DNA of 64,000 nucleotides, from contig JAHCAR010000002.1 of the NCBI GenBank assembly GCA_019634795.1, forward strand, positions 62,001-126,000, written 5' to 3'. The notes beneath the pieces are model-generated. The model was not told where the DNA came from and did no database searches. It saw only the letters and a program-made list of their open reading frames with translations. A program made the position numbers and the translations under genes. How positions within the stretch are numbered: position 1 is the first letter of the stretch; each line of letters starts with the position of its first letter. This DNA comes from Dokdonella sp. (lineage in GTDB: Bacteria; Pseudomonadota; Gammaproteobacteria; Xanthomonadales; Rhodanobacteraceae). Of this stretch, positions 19,356 through 27,529 are shown piece after piece.

Positions 19356-19835
19356 TCAGCCGATTGCCGCGAGCATGGCCTCGGCACTGGAGACGCGGAA
19401 CTCCCCGGGCGCCTCGACCTGCAGCACCTTGACTACGCCGTCCTCTGCGTAGAGGGCGAAGCGCTTGGCCCGCTCACCCATGCCGAAGGCGCTCGCGTCG
19501 AACTTGAGCCCGAGCGCCTCGGCGAAGGCCCCGTTGCCGTCGGCGAGCATGGTCAGGCCGTCCGGAACGCTCTGCTGCTTGGCCCAGGCGTCCATGACGA
19601 AGGCGTCGTTGACCGACATGCAGGCTACATCGATGCCCTTGGCCTTGAATTCGTCCATCTTCTCGACGTATCCGGGCAGGTGCTTGGCCGAGCAGGTCGG
19701 CGTGAACGCGCCGGGGACCGAAAACAGCACGACCTTGCGGCCCTTGAACAGTTCGTCGGTGGTGACGGCCTGGACGCCGTCCTTGAGGGTATTCAGGGTC
19801 GCCAGCGGGATCTTGTCGCCTACGTTGATGCTCAT
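19356..19835 (-). CDS. Peroxiredoxin, Prx5-like
   Basis: 159 residues from the ATG at 19835, preceded by GAGGAA. The catalytic loop PGAFTPTCSAKHLPGY contains the peroxidatic Cys48, with a second Cys at 72. AFGMGERAKRFALYAEDGVV matches atypical 2-Cys/1-Cys Prx5 enzymes. It reduces hydroperoxides in the cytoplasm using glutathione/glutaredoxin or thioredoxin. It is divergent from the Hsp20 gene. Confidence 0.92.
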   Translation of the reverse strand: MSINVGDKIPLATLNTLKDGVQAVTTDELFKGRKVVLFSVPGAFTPTCSAKHLPGYVEKMDEFKAKGIDVACMSVNDAFVMDAWAKQQSVPDGLTMLADGNGAFAEALGLKFDASAFGMGERAKRFALYAEDGVVKVLQVEAPGEFRVSSAEAMLAAIG

Positions 19836-19911
19836 CGGCATTCCTCGGGTGGGGTGGGAAAGGGCGCCCATCATACGATGCCTTGGCCTCCGGGCAGCCC
19901 GACGCGGACCA

Positions 19912-19940
19912 CTTGAAACGCCTGCAGCCAACCCTACTTT
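19912..19940 (+). promoter_or_regulatory. Candidate sigma-32 (heat-shock) promoter of hsp20
   Basis: CTTGAAA (19912-19918), a 13-base spacer and CCCTACTTT (19932-19940) resemble the RpoH consensus CTTGAAA-N11-16-CCCCATNT. It lies 50 bp upstream of the small heat-shock gene. An AGAGGAG ribosome-binding site precedes the ATG at 19990. Confidence 0.6.
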
Positions 19941-19989
19941 CTGGGCAAGGCGGTGACAGGTCACCGCAAGCAAACAGAGGAGCACGAAC

Positions 19990-20439
19990 ATGAGCAATAC
20001 CAGCATTTCGCCGTGGAGTGTGGGGAACGGGTTGCAGCGCGACCTGCACCAGGTTTTCGACCGTTTCTTCGCCAGCAGTGAAGACGCCGACCAGTCCAAC
20101 GTGGTCACCAGCCAGTGGGCGCCGCGCGTGGATATCCGCGAGGAGGACAAGCGTTTCGTCATCGTCGCCGACATTCCGGGCGTTGATCCGGCCAACATCG
20201 AAATCAACATGGACAAGGGCATCCTGGCCATCCGTGGCGACCGCGTGTCCGAATTCACCGAAAACACCGGCAAGTTCACCCGCGTCGAGCGTTCGCACGG
20301 CACCTTCCACCGGCGTTTCGCCCTGCCGGACAGTGCCGATGCCGACAACATCAGCGCCACCGGCAAGCACGGCGTCCTCGAGATCGTCATTCCGAAGAAG
20401 CCCGAGTCGACGCCGCGCCGGATCACGATCAATTGCTGA
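19990..20439 (+). CDS. Small heat-shock protein, Hsp20/alpha-crystallin family
   Basis: 149 residues. The alpha-crystallin domain spans about 42-140, with PRVDIREEDKRFVIVADIPG, the GILAIRGDR strand and the A-x-x-x-n-GVL signature GKHGVLEIVIPKK. The end RRITIN resembles the C-terminal IxI motif used in oligomerisation. It is an ATP-independent holdase in the cytoplasm. It is followed by a strong terminator and then by cbpA, another chaperone gene. Confidence 0.95.
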   Translation: MSNTSISPWSVGNGLQRDLHQVFDRFFASSEDADQSNVVTSQWAPRVDIREEDKRFVIVADIPGVDPANIEINMDKGILAIRGDRVSEFTENTGKFTRVERSHGTFHRRFALPDSADADNISATGKHGVLEIVIPKKPESTPRRITINC

Positions 20440-20465
20440 TTCGGGGGCCAGAGTCGTCATAATCG

Positions 20466-20506
20466 ACGGCCTGCGGCGGAAACCCCGTCGCAGGCCGTTT
20501 TCTTTT
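20466..20506 (+). terminator. Rho-independent terminator after hsp20
   Basis: A 10-bp perfect stem ACGGCCTGCG (20466-20475) and CGCAGGCCGT (20489-20498) has a 13-base loop and is followed by TTTTCTTTT. It separates hsp20 from cbpA, which starts 15 bp after the T-run. Confidence 0.88.
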
Positions 20507-20520
20507 GGATCCGACAGCCC

Positions 20521-21420
20521 ATGCAGTTCAAGGACTATTACGAAACCCTGGGCGTGAAGCCCGACGCCACCGATGCCGAGATCAAGCGTGCCTACCGCAA
20601 GCTGGCGCGCAAGTACCACCCGGACGTCAGCAAGGAATCCGGTGCCGAGGACAAGATCAAAGCGGTCAACGAAGCCTACGAAGCGTTGAAGGACGAGGAT
20701 CGCCGGCGCGAGTACGACCAGCTCCGTGCCGGCGGCTACCGCGCCGGCGACGAGTTCCGGCCGCCACCGAACTGGCAGGGCCATCACGGCGGCGGCGATG
20801 GTGGTTTCCACGAGACCGATTTCAGCGACTTCTTCGAGTCGGTGTTCGGGCGTGGCGGCGGCGCCCGCGCGCACGCCCACGCCGGGCCGCGCCGCGGCAG
20901 CGATCTGCAGGCAAGGATCCAGATCGACCTGCAGTCGGCCTTCACCGGTGGCCGCGAGCGCATCACCCTGCGCGATCCGGTCCAGGGCGAACGCACGCTC
21001 GAGGTGAAGATTCCGGCCGGCATCGAGCCCGGGCGGCAGATCCGCCTGAGTGGCCAGGGCAATCCCGGTGTGCGCGGCGGCCCGGCCGGCGACCTCCTGC
21101 TCGAAGTCGGCGTGCGCGAAGACAGCCAGTTCCAGCTCGATGGCCGCAACATCGTCTCGGTGCTGCCGATTGCGCCCTGGGAAGCGGCGCTAGGCGCGAC
21201 CGTGACCGTTCCGACCCTGGCCGGTGACGTGGAACTGCGCGTGCCGGCGGGATCGGACAGCGGTCGAAAACTTCGTCTACGCGGGCGCGGCTGGCCAGGC
21301 AAGGAACCCGGCGACCAGATCGTCGAGCTGCAGATCCGCACGCCCAAGGCCGAGACCGACGAGCAGAAGCAGCTCTACCAGCGCATGGCCGAGGCGTTTG
21401 ATTTCAATCCCCGACGGTGA
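20521..21420 (+). CDS. cbpA: CbpA-like DnaJ co-chaperone / curved DNA-binding protein
   Basis: 299 residues. The N-terminal J domain (residues 4-70) contains the HPD motif in YHPDVSKES. It is followed by a Gly/Phe-rich linker (FRPPPNWQGHHGGGDGGFHE) and two C-terminal peptide-binding beta domains (RGSDLQARIQIDLQSAFTGG onward). No zinc-finger region is present, which distinguishes CbpA from DnaJ. It stimulates DnaK and, in E. coli, also binds curved DNA and is controlled by CbpM. No cbpM follows here. Confidence 0.92.
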   Translation: MQFKDYYETLGVKPDATDAEIKRAYRKLARKYHPDVSKESGAEDKIKAVNEAYEALKDEDRRREYDQLRAGGYRAGDEFRPPPNWQGHHGGGDGGFHETDFSDFFESVFGRGGGARAHAHAGPRRGSDLQARIQIDLQSAFTGGRERITLRDPVQGERTLEVKIPAGIEPGRQIRLSGQGNPGVRGGPAGDLLLEVGVREDSQFQLDGRNIVSVLPIAPWEAALGATVTVPTLAGDVELRVPAGSDSGRKLRLRGRGWPGKEPGDQIVELQIRTPKAETDEQKQLYQRMAEAFDFNPRR

Positions 21421-21423
21421 AGC

Positions 21424-21587
21424 GGGAATGGAGAATGGGGAGTGGGGAATGGGCTCAAGCGGAACAAGCGACCGTCCGGCACTTCAGGCTCCCCTGATCA
21501 CAACCAGCTGAGCGGCTGAAGCCAGATCCAAGGGACCGTTGGACGTCGGGCCAATCCCATTCCCGATTCTCCACTCCCCATTCCCGG
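21424..21587. repeat. Paired GGGAATGG-type inverted arms (copy A)
   Basis: The left arm GGGAATGGAGAATGGGGAGT and following bases (21424-21453) are the approximate reverse complement of the right arm at 21551-21587 (ends CTCCCCATTCCCGG). They flank about 97 bp of unique sequence between cbpA and pilH. The same arms recur at 26141-26226, 42053-42220 and 43123-43144. Confidence 0.75.
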
Positions 21588-21590
21588 CTA

Positions 21591-21953
21591 CTACGGCATA
21601 TGCTCGTTGATCGCCTTGATCAGCTCTTCCTCGTTGATCGGCTTGGTCACGTAGGTCTTGGCGCCCTGGCGCATGCCCCAGACACGATCGGTTTCCTGAT
21701 CCTTGGTCGTGACCAGGATGATCGGGATGTGGCTGGTCTTGGGGTCCTTGGCCAGGGTCCGCGTTGCCTGGAACCCGTTGAGGTTCGGCATGACGACGTC
21801 CATCAGGATGAGATCGGGCAGCTCGCGCTTGGCCGTCTCGACTCCAGCCGATCCGTCTTCGGCAGTGATCACCTCGTGACCGAGCTTCTCGGCGATACGC
21901 TTGAGGCCGATCAACTGCGAAGGTGAATCGTCAACGATGAGTACTCGCGCCAT
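21591..21953 (-). CDS. pilH: PilH-like single-domain response regulator of twitching motility
   Basis: 120 residues, a stand-alone receiver domain starting MARVLIVDDSPSQLIGLKRI. The acidic pocket (DD), phospho-acceptor Asp in LILMDVVMPNLNG, Thr in VTTKDQ and Lys in YVTKPINEEEL are all present. The sequence closely follows PilH of Xanthomonas/Pseudomonas, which acts with PilG in the Chp chemosensory pathway controlling type IV pilus retraction. No other pil-chp genes flank it here, so assignment over other CheY-like proteins rests on sequence. The open frame extends upstream, but this start is the family one. Confidence 0.8.
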   Translation of the reverse strand: MARVLIVDDSPSQLIGLKRIAEKLGHEVITAEDGSAGVETAKRELPDLILMDVVMPNLNGFQATRTLAKDPKTSHIPIILVTTKDQETDRVWGMRQGAKTYVTKPINEEELIKAINEHMP

Positions 21954-22032
21954 ATCTAGTTCCGTAATCCCCTGGGTGCCGGCTGGCTCCTGCATTCTAA
22001 ACAGGACTTGGCCGCGCGACCAGCGAAGGCCG

Positions 22033-23025
22033 TCAGGCAATGCGAACGAGGCTGCGGCCAAATGACCCACCCTCGAGCATTTTCGAAAAAACGCCTTGAA
22101 GTTCGTCGAAACCTATCTCATTTGTCGCTATCTTGTCGAGATGCGCCGGCTTCCAGTCGTCTGCGAGATGCTGCCAAAGGGCATCCCGGATATCGCGTGC
22201 GGTGCCGGCGGAGGCGATTCCGAGCAGGCTGACCCCGCGGATGATGAAAGGCATGACGGTGGTGGCCAGCTCGATGCCGCCGGCATTGCCGCAAATGGCA
22301 ATGTTCCCGTAGGGCTCGATGACGCGGGTCAGGCCGGCCAGCATGTCGCCACCGACATTGTCGATGGCCCCGGCCCAGTGTGCCGTTTCGAGCGGTCGCT
22401 GGCCCCAGAAGAGATCCTTGCGCGCGATGCATTGGCGGGCACCCAGCTCGATCAGGAAGTCGAACTGGTCGGACTTGCCGGTGATGGCGTGCGCCGTGTA
22501 GCCGGCCCGGCTCAGGATGTCGATGGCGAGCATGCCGACGCCGCCGGTCGCTCCGGTCACGACGATCGGCCCCATTTCGGGCGTCTGCCCGTTCTGTTCC
22601 ATGCGGAATAGCGAGAGCGCGGCCGTGAATCCTGCCGTGCCGAGTATCATCGATTCACGCAGGCTGAGGCCGGTGGGAAGTGGAATCGCCCACTTCGACT
22701 CCAGACGTGCGTATTCGGCGTAGCCGCCATCGCGCGTTTCGGAAAGGCCGCAGCCAGTGCACAGCACCGCATCGCCCTCCTTGAATGCCGGATCGCGCGA
22801 TTCCGCGACATAGCCGGCGAGGTCGATACCGCCGTTGAGCGGAAACCGGCGCAGGATCTTGCCCTTGCCGGTCCCGGCCAGGGCGTCCTTGAAGTTGACC
22901 GAGGAGTAGGCGACCTTGACCAGAACTTCGCCGGGCGATAGTTCGCTGGCAGTCATTTCCTCGATGCCGGCACGGTAGCCGTCATCGTCGTTGTGGATCC
23001 GGAAGGCTCGAAACGTCGGGTTCAT
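22033..23025 (-). CDS. acuI: Acrylyl-CoA reductase/YhdH-type NADPH oxidoreductase
   Basis: 330 residues of the zinc-independent medium-chain dehydrogenase/reductase family. It has the GroES-like N-domain (SSVNFKDALAGTGKGKI, typical of AcuI/YhdH), VLCTGCGLSETRDGGYAEYARL, and the Rossmann loop VTGATGGVGMLAIDIL for NADPH. AcuI reduces acryloyl-CoA to propionyl-CoA. A detoxifying role is usual where no DMSP pathway exists. It is monocistronic here. Confidence 0.9.
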   Translation of the reverse strand: MNPTFRAFRIHNDDDGYRAGIEEMTASELSPGEVLVKVAYSSVNFKDALAGTGKGKILRRFPLNGGIDLAGYVAESRDPAFKEGDAVLCTGCGLSETRDGGYAEYARLESKWAIPLPTGLSLRESMILGTAGFTAALSLFRMEQNGQTPEMGPIVVTGATGGVGMLAIDILSRAGYTAHAITGKSDQFDFLIELGARQCIARKDLFWGQRPLETAHWAGAIDNVGGDMLAGLTRVIEPYGNIAICGNAGGIELATTVMPFIIRGVSLLGIASAGTARDIRDALWQHLADDWKPAHLDKIATNEIGFDELQGVFSKMLEGGSFGRSLVRIA

Positions 23026-23224
23026 GGGCTGCTCTCGTTCTTTCGTCCACGCGCATGCGCGGGCTTTCCCCTAGGGTAACTGCTGGCGGCGAATTCGGCG
23101 CGTCCGGTACCCGGCGATCGGCGCCGCCGGGAATCCGCTGACGCCTTCATATCCCGGGCTGATGCCGACGTCATTCCCTCACGGTTGCGCGGAGGCAGCC
23201 TGAATCGCCGTCCTGCCAGCACAG

Positions 23225-23810
23225 TTCAGCCTGCGCCGGGACGAGGTGAGGAAGCGTGCGACTTCCGGCGATGAACCCTATCGCCCGACCGTCATTGATC
23301 CACAAGGCTCAGCACGGGCATCCGGTGTCATGTCGGCTCTTCCCTGACGAGCGAGGTGTACAGGTCGCGCCATTCGGGATTCGATTCCTCGATCAGGCGG
23401 ATCTTCCATGCGCGTCTCCATGCCTTGAGGGCCTTTTCCCGCTGGATGGCAGACTCCATGGTCTCGTGAAGCTCATACCAAACCAGGTCATGGACGCGGT
23501 AGCGCCTGGAAAATCCGTCCACGAGATCGTTGCGATGTTGGAAGACCCGCTTCGGGAGGTTCGAGGTAACACCCACATAGAGCGTTCCGCGTTGGCTGCT
23601 GGCGAGGACGTAGACGCAGGGTAGGCGTTCGCGCATCAGGGTGTGATAACCGGGTGGGTCGCTTGCAGGAGTTCTTGCTGTGCAGCGTCCGCTGCAGATC
23701 CGATCTTGAGGATAGTAGTGGAGGATTCCGGATTCGTACAGAAGATCAAGATGGATTCCAGCCTGCGCTGGAATGACGTGAGGAAAAATGTGAGTTCCAG
23801 CAATGGAGCC
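23225..23810. repeat. Degenerate direct repeats bracketing the GIY-YIG gene
   Basis: Segment 23225-23277 (TTCAGCCTGCGCCGGGACGA and following) and segment 23756-23810 (TTCCAGCCTGCGCTGGAATG and following) align over about 53 bp at roughly 75 percent identity. They have the same orientation, one on each side of the GIY-YIG gene. The repeat includes the palindrome TTCCAGC-GCAGG-type core found again at 23950 and 24096. No other gene is evident in 23026-23327. Confidence 0.65.
23328..23636 (-). CDS. Stand-alone GIY-YIG nuclease domain protein
   Basis: 102 residues from the ATG at 23636. The GIY-YIG core appears as CVYVLASSQRGTLYVGVTSN (VYV ... LYVGVT). It is followed by the conserved Arg in LPKRVFQHR, HDLVWYELHETMESAIQREKALKAWRRAWK with the catalytic Glu, and IEESNPEWRDLY. 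This is the YhbQ/UPF0213-like single-domain class. Function in the cell is unknown; the fold cleaves DNA. It sits amid palindromic repeats, which suggests a link to repeat or mobile DNA. Base composition resembles its neighbours. Confidence 0.85.
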   Translation of the reverse strand: MRERLPCVYVLASSQRGTLYVGVTSNLPKRVFQHRNDLVDGFSRRYRVHDLVWYELHETMESAIQREKALKAWRRAWKIRLIEESNPEWRDLYTSLVREEPT

Positions 23811-24122
23811 TGCAGGCAGGCACACTTTAAGGTTCCGCAGCGCTTCGTAGCCGGCTCCTCTTGGCGAGCAGGCCCGGATCCACGGCTGTCGACCACAGCT
23901 GCAAGCGGAAGTCTGCGGAACGAATGCCCTCAACGCCCACACCACCTCTCGTCATTCCAGCGCAGGCTGGATTGTGCAGGCAGGATGCCGGAACAGAACA
24001 TACGCTCCGCGAATGGCCCGGAGGACACGCTGCGGCGGCAGAAGCCTGCGAGCCCGTGCCCGGCACGAGCACGATGGTCGCCCCTATCGCCTCACCGTCA
24101 TTCCAGCGCAGGCTGGAATCCA
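23752..24122. repeat. Three copies of a TTCCAGCGCAGGCTGGAA palindrome in the 23637-24190 gap
   Basis: TGGATTCCAGCCTGCGCTGG and following at 23752-23778, its inverse CGTCATTCCAGCGCAGGCTG at 23950-23971, and again at 24096-24122 extended with GAATCCATTTTGAC. Each is a near-palindrome (TTCCAGC ... GCTGGAA) with CGTCA at one side, a common proteobacterial intergenic repeat. Reading frames through this stretch look incidental, and I see no gene in 23637-24190. Confidence 0.75.
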
Positions 24123-24190
24123 TTTTGACTTTCGAGTCGGTGGACTCTTGCCAAAGGTCGCGGACCTTGCCAGTAGGCCTCGAACGCCTG

Positions 24191-24695
24191 CCATCCATGG
24201 CCTGTCCGGGATGAGCGCATCGCTTTGGGCTCTGGATCCCGGATCGACGGCCATCCATGGCCTGTCCGAGATGAGTCCATCGCTTTGGCTCTGGATCCCG
24301 AATCGACGGCCATCCATGGCCTGTCCGGGATGAGCGCATGGCTTTGGCTCTGGATCCCGGATCGACGGCCATCCATAGCCTGTCCGGGATGAGCGCATGG
24401 CTTTGGCTCTGGATCCCGGATCATCGGCCATCCATGGCCTGTCCGGGATGAGCGCATCGCTTTGGCTCTGGATCCCGGATCGACGGCCATCCATGGCCTG
24501 TCCGGGATGAGCGCATGGCTTTGGCTCTGGATCCCGGATCATCGGCCATCCATGGCCTGTCCGGGATGAGCGCATCGCTTTGGCTCTGGATCCCGGATCA
24601 TCGGCCATCCATGGCCTGTCCGGGATGAGTCCATCGCTTTGGCTCTGGATCCCGGATCGACGGCCATCCATGGCCTGTCCGGGATGAGTCCATCC
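24191..24695. repeat. Array of 59-bp tandem repeats next to lpd
   Basis: Eight full units start at 24191 (60 bp), 24251, 24310, 24369, 24428, 24487, 24546 and 24605 (59 bp each), and a partial ninth starts at 24664. The unit begins CCATCCATGGCCTGTCCGGG and contains the inverted pair TCCGGGAT/ATCCCGGA about 22 bases apart, so each unit can form a hairpin. Units differ only at a few positions (GCGCATCG, GCGCATGG or GTCCATCG; GGATCGACGG or GGATCATCGG). The array ends six bases before the lpd stop codon, in its 3' flank. There are no unique spacers, so it is not CRISPR. Confidence 0.92.
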
Positions 24696-24700
24696 TGGAC

Positions 24701-26134
<1,434 letters not shown>

Positions 26135-26140
26135 TCACAT

Positions 26141-26226
26141 CGGGAATGGGGAATAGGGAATGGGGAATGGGAAGGGCGAAGCGGGAACGCTTTAACCATT
26201 CCCTATTCCCCATTCTCCATTCCCGG
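26141..26226. repeat. Paired GGGAATGG-type inverted arms (copy B)
   Basis: Left arm CGGGAATGGGGAATAGGGAA and following (26141-26172), right arm CCATTCCCTATTCCCCATTC and following (about 26197-26226). They can form a long hairpin with a short loop between sucB and lpd. It could attenuate or stabilise the mRNA segment between the two genes. Confidence 0.78.
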
Positions 26227-26239
26227 ATGTTGCCCGGCA

Positions 26240-27457
26240 TCACATGCCGAGCAACATCCTGTGCGGATTCTCGAGCTGGTTCTTGATGTCGACCAGGAAC
26301 AGCACGGCGTCCTTGCCGTCGATGATGCGGTGGTCGTAGCTGATCGCGACGTACATCATCGGGGCGGCGACGACCTGGCCGTTTTCGACCACGGCGCGTT
26401 CCTTGATCGTGTGCATGCCGAGGATGGCGCTCTGCGGCGGATTGACGATCGGCGTCGAAAACAGCGAGCCGAAGGTGCCGCCGTTGGTGATCGTGAAGGT
26501 GCCGCCCTGGAGGTCGTCGAGGGTGATGCCACCCTCGCGGGCGCGCTTGGCGAAGTCGATGATCGCCTTCTCGATGTCGGCGAAGCCCATGTCCTGCGCG
26601 TCGCGCAATACCGGGGTGACCAGGCCTTTTTCGGTCGACACGGCGATCGAGATGTCCTGGTAGCCGTGGTAGATCACGTCATTGCCGTCGACCGAGGCGT
26701 TGACGATCGGATGGCGCTTGAGCGCCTCGGCGGCGGCCTTGACGAAGAAGCTCATGTAGCCGAGCTTGACCCCGTGGGTCTTCTCGAACTGCTCGCCGAG
26801 CTGCTTGCGCATCGCGGCGACCTTGCCGAGGTTGATCTCGTTGAACGAGGTCAGCATGGCGATCGAGTTCTTCGACTGCATCAGGCGTTCGGCGATCTTG
26901 GCGCGCATGCGCGTCATCGGCACGCGTTCCTCGGGGCGTTCGCCCGGGGTCGCGCGGGCAGGCGCGGCCTTCGCCGGCGCCGGTGCCTTGGCATGCTTGA
27001 CCAGGTCTTCCTTGGTCACGCGACCATCGCGGCCGGTGCCTTCGACCTCGGCCGGATCGATGTTCTCTTCGGTGGCGACGCGACGACCGGCCGGGGAAAG
27101 TTCCTCGACGCCCTTGGCCGGCTTGTCGCTGCCCTTCGCTGCCTCGGACTTGTCGGCCTTCTTCTCGTCCTTGCCGGTGTCTTTCTTCTCTTCCTTCCTG
27201 TCGCTCGCGGCGCCGGTTGCGCCTTCCTCGATGATGCCGAGCAGTTCGCCGCTGGTGACCGTGGCGCCTGCTTCCGCGCTGATCGACTTGAGCACGCCAT
27301 CGGCCGGTGCCGGCACTTCGAGCACGACCTTGTCGGTTTCCAGGTCGACGAGGTTTTCGTCGCGCTTGACCGCGTCGCCGGGCTTCTTGTGCCAGGTCGC
27401 GATGGTCGCGTCGGAAACGGATTCGGGGAGGACCGGAACTTTGATTTCTAGGCTCAT
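26240..27457 (-). CDS. sucB: Dihydrolipoyllysine succinyltransferase (E2 of OGDH)
   Basis: 405 residues. An N-terminal lipoyl domain has the modified Lys in [13 protein letters not shown]. It is followed by a long Ala/Lys-rich linker, a peripheral subunit-binding domain ([26 protein letters not shown], cited in part) and the catalytic domain ending [14 protein letters not shown] with the active-site His and Asp. It forms the core of the 2-oxoglutarate dehydrogenase complex of the TCA cycle. The operon order sucA-sucB-lpd is conserved. Confidence 0.96.
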   Translation of the reverse strand: MSLEIKVPVLPESVSDATIATWHKKPGDAVKRDENLVDLETDKVVLEVPAPADGVLKSISAEAGATVTSGELLGIIEEGATGAASDRKEEKKDTGKDEKKADKSEAAKGSDKPAKGVEELSPAGRRVATEENIDPAEVEGTGRDGRVTKEDLVKHAKAPAPAKAAPARATPGERPEERVPMTRMRAKIAERLMQSKNSIAMLTSFNEINLGKVAAMRKQLGEQFEKTHGVKLGYMSFFVKAAAEALKRHPIVNASVDGNDVIYHGYQDISIAVSTEKGLVTPVLRDAQDMGFADIEKAIIDFAKRAREGGITLDDLQGGTFTITNGGTFGSLFSTPIVNPPQSAILGMHTIKERAVVENGQVVAAPMMYVAISYDHRIIDGKDAVLFLVDIKNQLENPHRMLLGM

Positions 27458-27529
27458 GGATGCTGTCCTGGGGCGTGCTGACGCGTCAGTTGATTTCGGA
27501 GTTGAACGAGTATCGGGGCGGTTGTCGCG

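Noticed and set aside
23375-23400. tRNA-like TTCGATTCC sequence
   Set aside because: It lies inside the GIY-YIG coding region, and no cloverleaf can be drawn around it.
23827-24372. Minus-strand protein frames through the repeat zone
   Set aside because: They exist because the repeats lack stops on this strand. The translation is just repeat sequence in changing frames.
24191-24695. CRISPR array
   Set aside because: Units are contiguous 59-bp tandem repeats with no variable spacers, and no cas genes are nearby.
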